DNA of 64,000 bases from UBA1672 sp963977495 (GCA_963977495.1 CAXBOT010000001.1:744001-808000); one strand, 5' to 3'. Positions 1 through 9,493 are shown, counted from the first letter of the stretch. Translations and numbers: made by a program. Notes: generated from the sequence alone by a model not told the origin.

Positions 1-29
1 TGAATTCTGCTTAGAATTTCTGCAATCAT
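1..29 (-). CDS. trpD: Anthranilate phosphoribosyltransferase, N-terminal fragment (window edge)
   Basis: An ATG at 29-27 on the minus strand overlaps the trpG stop codon in an ATGA arrangement and opens a frame reading MIAEILSRI before the window ends. Only nine codons are visible, so the call rests on position: trpD normally follows trpG in the tryptophan operon, and the four-base overlap implies translational coupling. The enzyme would transfer the phosphoribosyl group from PRPP to anthranilate. The residues themselves are too few to identify the family. Confidence 0.5.
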
Positions 30-598
30 GAAACCAGCCTGATGAAATTCTTAAGGAGGTCATGCCCATGCTTTGTGGCGATACTCTCAGGGTGGAATTG
101 TACGCCGTGAATTGGCTTATCCTTATGTGATAAACCCATAATAATGCCGTCTTCGGTTTCTGCCGTAATTTCAAGGCAATCAGGAATGCTCTCACGCTCG
201 GCAATCAAGGAATGATAGCGCGTTACGGGATAGGGGGATGGTAGCCCCTCAAACACAGCTTTGCCGCTATGCGCTATATCAGATATTTTGCCATGCATCG
301 GCGCAGGTGCGCGAATGACTTTGCCGCCAAAGGCCTGCGCGATGGCTTGATGCCCCAGACATACACCGAATAACGGCACATTACGCTCCGCTGCTGCTTT
401 AATAACATCCAGACAAATACCGGCATGATCAGGATCACTAGGCCCCGGTGAGATCAACAAACCCTCGGGCTTATCACCAAACACATGTTCTACCGATACT
501 TCATCATTGCGGTAAACTCGCGTTTCCACGCCTAAATCGCCCAGATATTGCACCAGGTTGTATGTAAAACTGTCGTAATTATCAATTAAGGTAATCAT
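26..598 (-). CDS. trpG: Anthranilate/aminodeoxychorismate synthase glutamine amidotransferase subunit
   Basis: This is the class I glutamine amidotransferase that supplies ammonia to TrpE (chorismate to anthranilate). The 190-residue length is normal for a stand-alone TrpG/PabA. The triad is visible: Cys80 in GVCLGHQ, His169 and Glu171 in GVQFHPES. The oxyanion-loop motif SPGPSDP is near residue 50. The gene overlaps the trpD start by four bases. Unusually it is not next to trpE, which lies 1.4 kb away beyond a gene on the other strand, so it needs its own promoter or antisense read-through. It may also serve para-aminobenzoate synthesis; sequence alone does not separate TrpG from PabA. Confidence 0.93.
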   Translation of the reverse strand: MITLIDNYDSFTYNLVQYLGDLGVETRVYRNDEVSVEHVFGDKPEGLLISPGPSDPDHAGICLDVIKAAAERNVPLFGVCLGHQAIAQAFGGKVIRAPAPMHGKISDIAHSGKAVFEGLPSPYPVTRYHSLIAERESIPDCLEITAETEDGIIMGLSHKDKPIHGVQFHPESIATKHGHDLLKNFIRLVS

Positions 599-664
599 GG
601 ATTTGTTATGGCGTTCTGTGATACAAAAAGCAAGTAAACAAAGGAGATACTGCGTTTTTTAAAT

Positions 665-2038
665 GTGGGTACACACCCCAACACGCGTAACACAGCTATG
701 GCACATCACAAAAACACATCCGCTTCTATTATTAAGGTACTGATTTTCATTATGATTGGTGCTGTTCTGATCGTGTTTACAGATTTGTTTATTCTGGATG
801 GTAATCGCCATATGTCATGGTGGAATACGAACAGCTCTACATCTTCGGATGCCCCGATAGACTTGGCGCGTTTGAAAACACAAAATACGCGCTATCTTGA
901 AAACGGCATAAACCTTCCCGACGGCCTTACAGCGCAAAGCCCGACGCCCAATCTTTTGGCAAGCCTTCAACGCAAAGAAAGCAATACTGTGATCGCGCAG
1001 ACCAGCCTAAAGCGTCCCTTGTTAAATGACCCAATGTCGGATGTGCAGATCGCCAATATAGAGCCTGCACTAGGCGTTGAAAAAGGCGCAACAATCATTC
1101 CCGATACAACAGACAGAGAAAACATCGAGAATGTCATTTTGAATTTGGGGCACACCCCGAATGATAACAACGCGCGCAGTGAAGCAGCAGAAGCGCCCAA
1201 ACACATCGCCATTACAACAAACCCCACAGAAAAACAAAGCCAAGCCACAGACAGCGCGCCACATCAATATATAGCCCCCCAAGGCAATGGCAAAATCGCC
1301 ATTATCATTGATGATATGGGGCTGACACTGCGCAGTAAGCTTGTCGAAGTGATGCCTGCGCCGCTTACATTATCCTACTTGCCATACGCCAAGGATCTGA
1401 AGGAGCGCACAAAACGCGCCGCCGCAAATGGACATGAACTTATGGTGCATATCCCGATGCAACCGCTGAATGATAATATAGATGCCGGCCCGCATGTTTT
1501 AAAAGTCGATCAAACCCCGAAAGAATTACTGGCTAATCTGGATTGGGATTTATCGCGTTTCGATGGGTTTGTCGGCGTCAATAACCACATGGGCAGCCGC
1601 ATCACAGGGGACAGGCGCTCTATGGCTTATGTCATGAGTGACCTTAAAAAACGCGGGCTGTATTTTATTGATTCCAGAACAATCAGTGCCTCTGTCGCCG
1701 CAGATGTCGCAAAGGAATATGGCCTTGCCTATGGTGAGCGCGATATCTTTCTCGATCATAAAATCACACCTGAATTTATTCACGGCGCGCTGAAAAAACT
1801 TGAAGATAAGGCGCGGAAGAATGGCTATGCCATCGCGATAGGGCATCCGCATAAAGAAACCATTGACGCGTTGAAAGAATGGATTCCAACGCTAAAGGAT
1901 AAGGGCTTAACCCTTGTTCCTGCCAGCGCCGTTCTGCATCAGCCTATCGAATCCACAAACGATATCCTTGCAAACAGTGATGCGCCCGAAGACAGTAAGG
2001 CAAAACCCTATACAGTAAGGCAAAACCCTATTAAGTAA
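665..2038 (+). CDS. Divergent polysaccharide deacetylase family protein (YibQ/DUF610-like)
   Basis: The 457-residue product has one hydrophobic segment near residues 22-44, a long low-complexity linker (about 45-210) and a C-terminal domain of the divergent polysaccharide deacetylase family. Family features are the IIIDDMG strand near residue 217, HELMVHIPMQP, GVNNHMGSRIT and AIAIGHPH. It is probably anchored in the inner membrane with the catalytic domain in the periplasm, acting on a glycan that cannot be named. The GTG at 665 is the first start after the AAGGAG at 641-646, though that spacing is long; ATG 698 would also keep the membrane segment. The last eight residues come from a 20-base tandem duplication that removed the earlier stop. 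The gene lies antisense between trpE and trpG. Confidence 0.82.
   Translation: MGTHPNTRNTAMAHHKNTSASIIKVLIFIMIGAVLIVFTDLFILDGNRHMSWWNTNSSTSSDAPIDLARLKTQNTRYLENGINLPDGLTAQSPTPNLLASLQRKESNTVIAQTSLKRPLLNDPMSDVQIANIEPALGVEKGATIIPDTTDRENIENVILNLGHTPNDNNARSEAAEAPKHIAITTNPTEKQSQATDSAPHQYIAPQGNGKIAIIIDDMGLTLRSKLVEVMPAPLTLSYLPYAKDLKERTKRAAANGHELMVHIPMQPLNDNIDAGPHVLKVDQTPKELLANLDWDLSRFDGFVGVNNHMGSRITGDRRSMAYVMSDLKKRGLYFIDSRTISASVAADVAKEYGLAYGERDIFLDHKITPEFIHGALKKLEDKARKNGYAIAIGHPHKETIDALKEWIPTLKDKGLTLVPASAVLHQPIESTNDILANSDAPEDSKAKPYTVRQNPIK
1992..2031. repeat. Perfect 20-bp tandem duplication at the 3' end of the deacetylase gene
   Basis: The unit acagtaaggcaaaaccctat occurs twice head to tail (1992-2011 and 2012-2031) without mismatch. 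Twenty bases is not a multiple of three, so the second copy is read in another frame (TVRQNPI after DSKAKPY). Removing one copy would place TAA directly after DSKAKPY. Confidence 0.95.
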
Positions 2039-3554
2039 ATTTTTGAATGGTCAGATTAGCGGCATGTAAAACGGCCTTGGCCTTGTTACAACATTCCTGA
2101 TGTTCAAAATCAGGATCACTATCCGCCACAACGCCGCCGCCTGCCTGAACATAAACTTTATTATCCTTAACCAGCGCAGTGCGCAGTGCAATACAGCTAT
2201 CCATCGCATGCTTGGAGAAATAGCCAACGCCGCCGGCATAAGTTCCGCGACGGCTCACTTCCAATTCGTCAATAATCTCCATCGCGCGAATTTTTGGCGC
2301 GCCGCTGACCGTTCCTGCGGGGAAACCCGCAAACAGCGCATCGACGATATCAACATCATCACGCAAATGCCCCTCAACATTCGATACAATATGCATAACG
2401 TGTGAATACAGTTCGACCTGAAACTCTTCGGTGACATTCACACTGCCGATCTTGGCAACGCGTCCCACATCGTTACGCCCCAAATCAAGCAGCATGAGGT
2501 GCTCTGAGCGTTCTTTCGGGTCAGACAACAATTCCTCGGCCAGAGCCTTATCCTCGGCGGACGTTGCACCACGTCGGCGCGTTCCGGCAATCGGGCGTAT
2601 GGTGACAACATCATCGCGCACCCGCACCAATATTTCAGGGCTTGAACCGACAAGGGCAAAACCATCAAAGGCCAGATGAAACAAAAACGGCGAAGGGTTC
2701 ACACTGCGTAGGGAACGGTAAAGCTCGAATGACGGCAAATCAAAATCAACGGAAAATCTTTGTGAGGGCACAACCTGAAAAATCTCGCCAGACACAATAT
2801 AATCAACAGCTTTCCTAACCGCGTCTTTATAATCGGCCTCAGGCGTATTTGATATTGGCGCCTGATCACCGCTCAACGCCGTTTTGCACTCTACCAACGC
2901 ACGATCAAGCGGCGCATGGACGGCGCGCAACGCCTTATCAAGACGCCCGTGCGCAGCGTTATAGGCTGCCTCGGCGGATATATCGCTGTTATTGGCATGG
3001 CTGTAGACAGGCGTCGCAAAACACATTGTGTTTTTAACGTTATCAAAGATCACCAAAAGGGAAGGGCGCATCAATACGCTGTCAGGAACGCCAAGATCAT
3101 CAGGGTTGTTGTCGGGTATATCCTCTACAATCCTGATCATGTCATAACCAATATAGCCAAACATACCCAGCGCGCACATAGGCGGCAAATCATCAGGCGT
3201 CACATCGACAGAACTTTGTGAAATAATAGCGCTTAATGACTCTCTGGCATCGACATCTTGCTTAACCCACTGTCCGTTTGCATCACTAACCTCAACAGCG
3301 CCCTTTGAACAACGCCATAGCAAATCGGGCTGCGTTCCAATAATGGAATAACGCCCCAGCGTCGCGCCGCCCTCTACGGATTCAAGCAAGAAAGCATAAG
3401 GGGAATGCCCACAAATTTTCAAATAGGTTGAAACAGGCGTTTCAAGATCAGATGACATCCAGTGCCACACAATTTGAGATTTTCCTGCGGCGTAAATATT
3501 CCGAAACGCGTCAATATCCGGTGAAAAAGTCACATGATCAAGCTGTTCTGACAT
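2031..3554 (-). CDS. trpE: Anthranilate synthase component I
   Basis: TrpE converts chorismate to anthranilate with ammonia from TrpG. The 507-residue length is typical. An N-terminal regulatory domain carries the LLES segment of the tryptophan site, and the C-terminal chorismate-binding domain shows PSPFLFHLAFDG, GSSPEILVRV, IRPIAGTRRRG, the GTVSGAPK motif and AGGVGY near the end. The first gene upstream is ppiD, only three bases away, so both probably share a transcript. The 3' end overlaps the convergent deacetylase gene by eight bases because of the tandem duplication there. No leader peptide or attenuator is seen in the three-base gap, so any tryptophan control would act upstream of ppiD or by feedback inhibition. 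Confidence 0.95.
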   Translation of the reverse strand: MSEQLDHVTFSPDIDAFRNIYAAGKSQIVWHWMSSDLETPVSTYLKICGHSPYAFLLESVEGGATLGRYSIIGTQPDLLWRCSKGAVEVSDANGQWVKQDVDARESLSAIISQSSVDVTPDDLPPMCALGMFGYIGYDMIRIVEDIPDNNPDDLGVPDSVLMRPSLLVIFDNVKNTMCFATPVYSHANNSDISAEAAYNAAHGRLDKALRAVHAPLDRALVECKTALSGDQAPISNTPEADYKDAVRKAVDYIVSGEIFQVVPSQRFSVDFDLPSFELYRSLRSVNPSPFLFHLAFDGFALVGSSPEILVRVRDDVVTIRPIAGTRRRGATSAEDKALAEELLSDPKERSEHLMLLDLGRNDVGRVAKIGSVNVTEEFQVELYSHVMHIVSNVEGHLRDDVDIVDALFAGFPAGTVSGAPKIRAMEIIDELEVSRRGTYAGGVGYFSKHAMDSCIALRTALVKDNKVYVQAGGGVVADSDPDFEHQECCNKAKAVLHAANLTIQKFT

Positions 3555-3557
3555 TGT

Positions 3558-5498
3558 TTAATAGCTCTCATCTTCCTTTGCGCCATAGGCATTCTCAAGC
3601 AACGCTCTGTTCACTTTAACATTGTATTTCTTCGACAGGCCGCGCAGATACATTAAGAACATTTCATCACCAGCCTCAGTATTCACTGTCTTAGCAATTG
3701 CTTCTTGAGATTCTTTGGCCGCGTCATCAATCTCTGGCAATGTTACATTTGACACTTTCATTAAGGCCAGCTTCCCATCAAATTCCAAAATGTCATGCGC
3801 GCCAATATGCGTTTGGAAAATTGTTGGACGCAAGGCATCGGTCAGTGGCTTTGCCATCTCTCCCGATAATGTAATGCCTTTGATTGATTGAATTTTTTTC
3901 TTATTCTCTTTGGCTATGCTTTCAAATGAAGAACCACCTGTACCGATCTCTGCTAAATATTTTTTCAGCTTCAGATCATTTTCATCATGCTTCTGATCCT
4001 TGATGAATTGCGTGGCTAACTCTTCCTTCACATCTTCAAATGATTTGAAATGCTCATCCTCCACATCCGTAAGAACAAACGAAGCAAGTAAGCCGCTTGG
4101 CAATTCCTGCAACATGGATGTTTCGCCTTTCTGCAATTCAAAAATCAAACCGAGAATCTCTTCTTGATCCGCTGGCTTGAATTGTTCCAGCACTCTCTCT
4201 GCATTCTTGCCCAAACCTTTATCATCAACAGGCAAAACAGTGGTTATGCTCAACTGAACCGTTTTAGCGGCATCTTCCAAAGAAACTCCTTCATCCAGAC
4301 TTTCATCCAGATCTTCAGAGATTTTGTATATCGCCTCATCTTTCTTTGCATTGGTGATCACCTCGACGATATTTTTCTTAACCTCGTCATATGTTCTTGT
4401 TGTTGCCGGAACGATTTCTTCCAAACGCACAATGTGATAACCCAACATGGTTTTCACAGGGGGTGTAACGTCACCGACCTTAAGGTTCTCAAGCGCATCG
4501 CGCAGGGCAGGGAGCATCGATGCCTTTTCAAATGCGCCATTCTCAAAATAACGCCCCTCAGAGCCAACAATCGCTACAGCGGCGTCCTTAATAGATTTAC
4601 CGGCATTTATCGCATCAGATATTTTTTGTGCCTGCGCTTCATCATCAACCAAGGACTGGGTTAGAATATATTGATCACCGACTTTGAAATCGTCGATATT
4701 ATCATCATAAAATGCCTGAGCCTCATCATCAGATACACTCACATCAACCTTAATAACTGCGGGGTCAAAAACGCCGACTTTAACCGTTCTGTATTCAGGT
4801 ATCGTGTATTTTAATTTTTTCACGCTGTCATATAAACGCTTTAACTGCTCATCTGTCGCAGGCTCAACATTCGTAATTTCATCATCAGAGAACATGATGA
4901 TATCAACATCGCGTGTTTGCTGTTGAAACTGATATAAATCATCAACCAAATCAGCGTTATCAGGTTTAAAACCTGCGCGCAGCGCCTGCATAATAATATC
5001 GCCCGACGTTTCACGGCTCATAAGGGATACAAATTCAAATTCCGACATACCTTGATAGCGCAACATATCTTCGAGGGCCTCTTGCATGGTTTGTCCGGGC
5101 TTTACGTTGGGCTTTAAGAATTCTGCGACGCGCTGCGCAATACGATTTTTATCAAGTGAAAGACCAAGCTCTCTGGCTTCATTAAGCAAGAAATAGGTGC
5201 GAATTTCACCTGTCAGGATTTCATCTGTAAGACCCATTTTAAAGGCTTGTTGTGGTGTAATACCGCGATAGCGTGCCAAAGAACGACGCAACGTGTTATT
5301 AAAATCCTGTATACTGATTGTATCATCGGCAATACGAACAACGTCATTACCACCAACACCGCCGCCGCCATTTAAAACGCCGCGCACATCCATCATAACA
5401 AGCCCACCCACGGACATCCCGAGAATACCAAAAAGAATATATTTAAAAAAGCCGCCACTTGCCCCATTGCGTAAAGATCGCATTACCATAATTTTCAC
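3558..5498 (-). CDS. ppiD: Periplasmic peptidyl-prolyl isomerase, PpiD/SurA family
   Basis: The 646-residue protein has a short cytoplasmic N-terminus, one membrane anchor (about residues 18-40), a SurA_N-like chaperone region (about 50-200) and a parvulin-type rotamase domain (about 240-380, with VGDVTPPVKTMLGYHIVRLEE). A long helical C-terminal region follows. This is the layout of PpiD, an inner-membrane-anchored chaperone that assists folding of proteins leaving the Sec translocon. In many alphaproteobacteria ppiD lies between tpiA and trpE, divergent from tpiA, exactly as here. The 161 bases up to tpiA must hold both promoters. Confidence 0.9.
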   Translation of the reverse strand: MKIMVMRSLRNGASGGFFKYILFGILGMSVGGLVMMDVRGVLNGGGGVGGNDVVRIADDTISIQDFNNTLRRSLARYRGITPQQAFKMGLTDEILTGEIRTYFLLNEARELGLSLDKNRIAQRVAEFLKPNVKPGQTMQEALEDMLRYQGMSEFEFVSLMSRETSGDIIMQALRAGFKPDNADLVDDLYQFQQQTRDVDIIMFSDDEITNVEPATDEQLKRLYDSVKKLKYTIPEYRTVKVGVFDPAVIKVDVSVSDDEAQAFYDDNIDDFKVGDQYILTQSLVDDEAQAQKISDAINAGKSIKDAAVAIVGSEGRYFENGAFEKASMLPALRDALENLKVGDVTPPVKTMLGYHIVRLEEIVPATTRTYDEVKKNIVEVITNAKKDEAIYKISEDLDESLDEGVSLEDAAKTVQLSITTVLPVDDKGLGKNAERVLEQFKPADQEEILGLIFELQKGETSMLQELPSGLLASFVLTDVEDEHFKSFEDVKEELATQFIKDQKHDENDLKLKKYLAEIGTGGSSFESIAKENKKKIQSIKGITLSGEMAKPLTDALRPTIFQTHIGAHDILEFDGKLALMKVSNVTLPEIDDAAKESQEAIAKTVNTEAGDEMFLMYLRGLSKKYNVKVNRALLENAYGAKEDESY

Positions 5499-5659
5499 AT
5501 ATCCATTTTTGTTACGATGCCAGCACTATAAGCAGCGTTATTTGAACGGGCAAGCGTACAAATATGCAAAAACATTAAAAATCAACGACAATTACCCCTT
5601 TTTATCGTCGCAGAATTTGGATAGGGTGCACACGAACACGATATAACAAGGGTCTATAA

Positions 5660-6418
5660 ATGAAAAAGCTGATTGCTGGAAATTGGAAAATGAACGGAAG
5701 TAAAGCCGATGCCACTTCTCTGGCACAGGCGTTGCTGGCAAAAACCCAAGAAACGCCATCACTATTTGAACATTGCGACATTCTTGTTTGCCCGCCATTT
5801 ATTCATATCGAAACCGTGCAAAACATCATTAAAGGTTCAGACATCCAACTGGGCGCACAAGATTGTGCACAAAATGAAAATGGAGCGCATACGGGTGATA
5901 TTTCCGCTGACATGATTCGCGATAGTCACTGTGCTTATGTTATTTTGGGCCACTCAGAACGCAGAACCCAGCGTAACGAAACAAGCGCCATAATCGCGCA
6001 AAAAGCAAAAGCCGCACAGACCGGCGGCCTGATTACCATCATTTGTGTCGGCGAAAACGAACAAGACCGTATTAACGGGCGCGAAAATGATGTTGTGCAA
6101 GCGCAACTCTCGCAATCTATTCCAGACGGCGCAACCGCGCATAATACAGTGATAGCCTATGAACCCATATGGGCAATAGGAACAGGAAAAACAGCCAGCC
6201 CTTCTGATGTTGAAACTATGCATGCCTTTATACGGTCTACATTAAAAGAGAAGATCGCCGACCATAACCAAGTCCGCATTCTTTATGGCGGATCAATGAA
6301 ACCTGATAACGCACAAGCATTATTATCAACACCAAATGTTGATGGCGGTTTGATCGGCGGCGCAAGCCTGCAAGCTGATCCCTTTATCGCTATTGCAGAA
6401 AAAGCGTTGAAAAGTTGA
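5660..6418 (+). CDS. tpiA: Triose-phosphate isomerase
   Basis: TIM interconverts dihydroxyacetone phosphate and glyceraldehyde-3-phosphate in glycolysis and gluconeogenesis. The 252-residue protein has Asn8 and Lys10 in GNWKMN, catalytic His98 in LGHSERR, catalytic Glu168 in AYEPIWAIGTG, and the phosphate-binding GGSMKPDNA and GGLIGGASL loops. The ATG at 5660 begins the canonical MKKLIAGNWKMN. It is the first gene of a long plus-strand run and is followed closely by secG. Confidence 0.97.
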   Translation: MKKLIAGNWKMNGSKADATSLAQALLAKTQETPSLFEHCDILVCPPFIHIETVQNIIKGSDIQLGAQDCAQNENGAHTGDISADMIRDSHCAYVILGHSERRTQRNETSAIIAQKAKAAQTGGLITIICVGENEQDRINGRENDVVQAQLSQSIPDGATAHNTVIAYEPIWAIGTGKTASPSDVETMHAFIRSTLKEKIADHNQVRILYGGSMKPDNAQALLSTPNVDGGLIGGASLQADPFIAIAEKALKS

Positions 6419-6487
6419 TTTTTGACTGGTCTTAAGCAGGAAGACTATTTATACAGATGTGAAACAAACATAAAAAGAAATTTAGAT

Positions 6488-6961
6488 ATGGAATCAGTTG
6501 TTCTTGTTATTCACTTAATTTTAGCTCTATCAATCATAGTGCTTGTGCTCCTTCAGCGATCTGAAGGGGGCGGCCTTGGTATTGGTGGAGGCGGCGGTGG
6601 CCTTGGTGGATTTGCCTCTGCCAGAGGAACAGCCAACGCCTTAACAAAAATGACAGGGCTCTGTGCTGCCGGGTTTTTCATCACTTCTTTGACATTAGGT
6701 GTGCTGGCAACAGATAAACGCCACGAAACAACCGGCCTTCTTGAAAATATGGATCCTCCGGCAATAGAATCTCCCGTATCCGGTGATGATACAAACGCAG
6801 CGCAAGGCATAAGCTATACACCACCCGATGCCATATCAGATCAGCAATCCCCTGTAGAGGCGATTAAGAATGCTGTTGAAAACACCGTGCAAGGCAATAA
6901 GCCCGAAGCACCAACAGTTGACACAAAAACCCAAGAAGAGCCGTCCGCTCCCGTAGAGTAA
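6488..6961 (+). CDS. secG: Preprotein translocase subunit SecG
   Basis: SecG is the small subunit of the SecYEG channel. From the ATG at 6488 the 157-residue product starts MESVVLVIHLILALSI, the usual first membrane helix. Then come LLQRSEGGGLGIGGGG, the glycine-rich loop with FASARGTANALTKMT, and a second helix ending near residue 75. A proline- and acid-rich tail of about 80 residues follows, a common alphaproteobacterial elaboration. An upstream in-frame ATG at 6422 would add 22 residues without family similarity, so 6488 is preferred. It lies between tpiA and pyrG. Confidence 0.92.
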   Translation: MESVVLVIHLILALSIIVLVLLQRSEGGGLGIGGGGGGLGGFASARGTANALTKMTGLCAAGFFITSLTLGVLATDKRHETTGLLENMDPPAIESPVSGDDTNAAQGISYTPPDAISDQQSPVEAIKNAVENTVQGNKPEAPTVDTKTQEEPSAPVE

Positions 6962-6964
6962 AAC

Positions 6965-8593
6965 ATGACAAGATATATATTCATCACAGGCGGCGTTGTT
7001 TCCTCATTAGGAAAGGGCCTCGGCTCCGCTGCGCTTGGCGCATTGTTACAGGCACGCGGCTATCGCGTACGCTTGTGTAAGCTTGACCCATACCTGAATG
7101 TTGACCCTGGTACGATGAGCCCGTTTCAACATGGCGAAGTCTTCGTCACAGATGACGGCGCAGAAACAGACCTTGATTTAGGCCACTATGAACGCTTCAC
7201 AGGCGTTCCGGCAAAGGCGACTGACAACACGACAACAGGGCGCATCTATACCAGTGTTCTTCAAAAAGAACGCAGAGGCGAATATCTGGGCGCGACCATT
7301 CAGGTTATCCCGCATATTACCAACGAAATTCAGGATTTTATCCGCGAAAAAGACGGTACAGCAGATTTTGTTTTGTGCGAGATTGGCGGCACAGTTGGCG
7401 ATATTGAAAGCTTACCCTTTCTGGAAGCCATTCGCCAATTCGGTAACGAAGTAGGGCGCGAGCGCGCAATCTTCATCCATGTGACCTTGCTGCCCTATAT
7501 CCCTGCGGCAGGTGAGCTCAAAACCAAACCAACACAGCACTCAGTTAAAGAACTGATGAGCTATGGCATACGTCCGCAAATTCTATTGTGTCGCGCCGAC
7601 CGTACAATAGACGAGGACGAACGCCGTAAAATCGCTCTTTTCTGTAATATTGATCGCGATAAAGTTATTCCTGCGCTGGATGTATCTTCTATCTATGAAG
7701 TGCCGCTGACATATCACAATGAGGGGCTGGACCGTCAGGTTATGGACAGCTTCGGCATAAAAGATATTCCAAACCTTGATCTATCTATCTGGCATAATAT
7801 TGTCAAAAACATCAAAGAGCCGGAGAGCAATGTCACAATTGCGATTATCGGTAAATATACGAACCTGACAGACAGCTATAAGTCGCTCAACGAATCGTTG
7901 ATCCATGGTGGTATATCCAACAAGGTCAAAGTGAACTTGAAATTTATTGAAGCCGAGATCTTCGAGGAAGAAGACCCCGCAGACCACCTTCAGGGTGTTA
8001 ACGGCATTCTTGTCCCCGGTGGCTTCGGTGATCGCGGCGTAGAGGGAAAAATCCGCGCCGCTCAATATGCGAGAGAGAAGAAAATCCCGTATTTCGGTAT
8101 TTGTTACGGCATGCAAATGGCCGTTATCGAAGCCGCCCGCCATTTATGTGGCATTAAGGGCGCAGGCTCCAGCGAGTTTACAAAATGCGATGTGCCCGTC
8201 ATCGGCCTCATGACCGAATGGACAAAGGGCAATAAAAAAGAACAACGCAAAAAGAATGAAAATCTAGGCGGCACGATGCGCCTTGGTGCTTATCCTGCCA
8301 TTTTGAAAAAAGGCTCGAAAGTGTCTGAAATTTATGGCTCTCAAGAGATCAGCGAACGTCACAGACATCGCTATGAGGTCAATGTCAATTATATCGATCA
8401 ACTGGAAAAAGTCGGATTAAAATTCTCTGGCATGTCACCGGATGGCTTGCTCCCTGAGATTGTTGAATATGAAAACCACCCTTGGTTTATCGGTGTTCAA
8501 TTCCATCCTGAATTGAAATCAAAGCCATTTGAACCGCACCCGCTTTTTGTTTCCTTTATCAATGCGGCGGTTGAGCAAGACAGATTGGTTTAG
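6965..8593 (+). CDS. pyrG: CTP synthase
   Basis: PyrG aminates UTP to CTP using ATP and glutamine. The 542-residue protein has the N-terminal synthetase domain (FITGGVVSSLGKG P-loop, KLDPYLNVDPGTMSPFQHGE, CEIGGTVGDIES) and a C-terminal class I amidotransferase domain. The latter shows PGGFGDRG, the nucleophile in GICYGMQMA, and the His-Glu pair in GVQFHPELKSKP. The tyrosine in GICYGMQ replaces the more common leucine but leaves the catalytic cysteine intact. It starts three bases after secG ends, indicating cotranscription. Confidence 0.98.
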   Translation: MTRYIFITGGVVSSLGKGLGSAALGALLQARGYRVRLCKLDPYLNVDPGTMSPFQHGEVFVTDDGAETDLDLGHYERFTGVPAKATDNTTTGRIYTSVLQKERRGEYLGATIQVIPHITNEIQDFIREKDGTADFVLCEIGGTVGDIESLPFLEAIRQFGNEVGRERAIFIHVTLLPYIPAAGELKTKPTQHSVKELMSYGIRPQILLCRADRTIDEDERRKIALFCNIDRDKVIPALDVSSIYEVPLTYHNEGLDRQVMDSFGIKDIPNLDLSIWHNIVKNIKEPESNVTIAIIGKYTNLTDSYKSLNESLIHGGISNKVKVNLKFIEAEIFEEEDPADHLQGVNGILVPGGFGDRGVEGKIRAAQYAREKKIPYFGICYGMQMAVIEAARHLCGIKGAGSSEFTKCDVPVIGLMTEWTKGNKKEQRKKNENLGGTMRLGAYPAILKKGSKVSEIYGSQEISERHRHRYEVNVNYIDQLEKVGLKFSGMSPDGLLPEIVEYENHPWFIGVQFHPELKSKPFEPHPLFVSFINAAVEQDRLV

Positions 8594-8647
8594 ACTTTTA
8601 TTTAAGACCATATAAAATACCCGAATACGCAAAAATCGAATCGAAAA

Positions 8648-9493
8648 GTGAGTCTGGATATGGAAAAAGTGCCACAAACAATCGTCAAAGTGGACCAACT
8701 TGAGATCGCAAATGATCGCCCCTTCACATTGATTGCAGGCCCTTGCCAGATGGAGAGCAAAGATCATGCCTTTGAAATGTGCGCCGCGTTAAAACAGCTC
8801 ACGCAAAATCTGGGCATACAATTCATCTATAAAAGCTCATACGACAAGGCCAACCGCACCTCATTATCAGGCAAGCGGGGACTTGGCATTGATAAGGGGC
8901 TGGAAGTCTTTCAGGAGTTACGCGATCATTTCGGCGTTCCCGTAATCACCGACGTGCACACCGCAGAACAATGCGCCCTCGTTGCGCAGGTTGTCGATGT
9001 CTTACAAATTCCCGCATTTCTATCGCGTCAGACAGATCTTTTGATAGCCGCCGCCAAAACAGGCAAAGCCATCAATATTAAAAAAGGGCAGTTCCTTGCC
9101 CCTTGGGACATGGAAAATGTTGCCAAGAAAGTATCGGAAAGCGGTAATGACAATATTATGCTGTGTGAACGCGGCGCAAGCTTTGGCTATAACACGCTGG
9201 TTTCCGATATGCGCTCTATTCCGATCATGCAAAAAACAGGATATCCGGTTATCTATGATGCCACGCATTCGGTGCAACAGCCGGGCGGGCTTGGCGGATC
9301 ATCCGGCGGGGATCGTACGATGGTTCCCGTCTTGGCGCGCGCCGCCGTGGCCGTTGGCGTTGCCGGTGTCTTTATTGAAACCCACCAAGACCCTGATAAC
9401 GCCCCATCTGATGGGCCAAACATGGTGAAACTTGGCGACTTGCCGGACATCCTGCGCAAGCTAATAGAGTTTGATAAAATCGCGAAATCCTGA
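8648..9493 (+). CDS. kdsA: 3-deoxy-8-phosphooctulonate synthase (Kdo-8-P synthase)
   Basis: KdsA condenses phosphoenolpyruvate with arabinose-5-phosphate to Kdo-8-phosphate for the lipopolysaccharide core, so the cell makes a Gram-negative outer membrane. The 281-residue product has LIAGPCQMES, KSSYDKANRTS, VITDVHT, IPAFLSRQTDL, KKGQFLAPWDM, DATHSVQQPGG and IETHQDPDNAPSDGPN, all standard. Two starts are possible: GTG at 8648 or ATG at 8660, the latter with a weak GTGAG upstream. The order pyrG-kdsA-eno is common in alphaproteobacteria. Confidence 0.96.
   Translation: MSLDMEKVPQTIVKVDQLEIANDRPFTLIAGPCQMESKDHAFEMCAALKQLTQNLGIQFIYKSSYDKANRTSLSGKRGLGIDKGLEVFQELRDHFGVPVITDVHTAEQCALVAQVVDVLQIPAFLSRQTDLLIAAAKTGKAINIKKGQFLAPWDMENVAKKVSESGNDNIMLCERGASFGYNTLVSDMRSIPIMQKTGYPVIYDATHSVQQPGGLGGSSGGDRTMVPVLARAAVAVGVAGVFIETHQDPDNAPSDGPNMVKLGDLPDILRKLIEFDKIAKS

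Noticed and set aside
4164..4664. 166-codon plus-strand open frame opposite ppiD
   Set aside because: It lies wholly antisense to the convincing ppiD frame, is rich in Cys, Phe and Arg in a way typical of shadow frames, and has no family signature.
5499..5659. Promoter for tpiA (TTGGAT and TATAAC elements)
   Set aside because: The two hexamers are 19 bases apart and the -35 is poor, so it was not listed as a feature although a promoter must exist in this gap.
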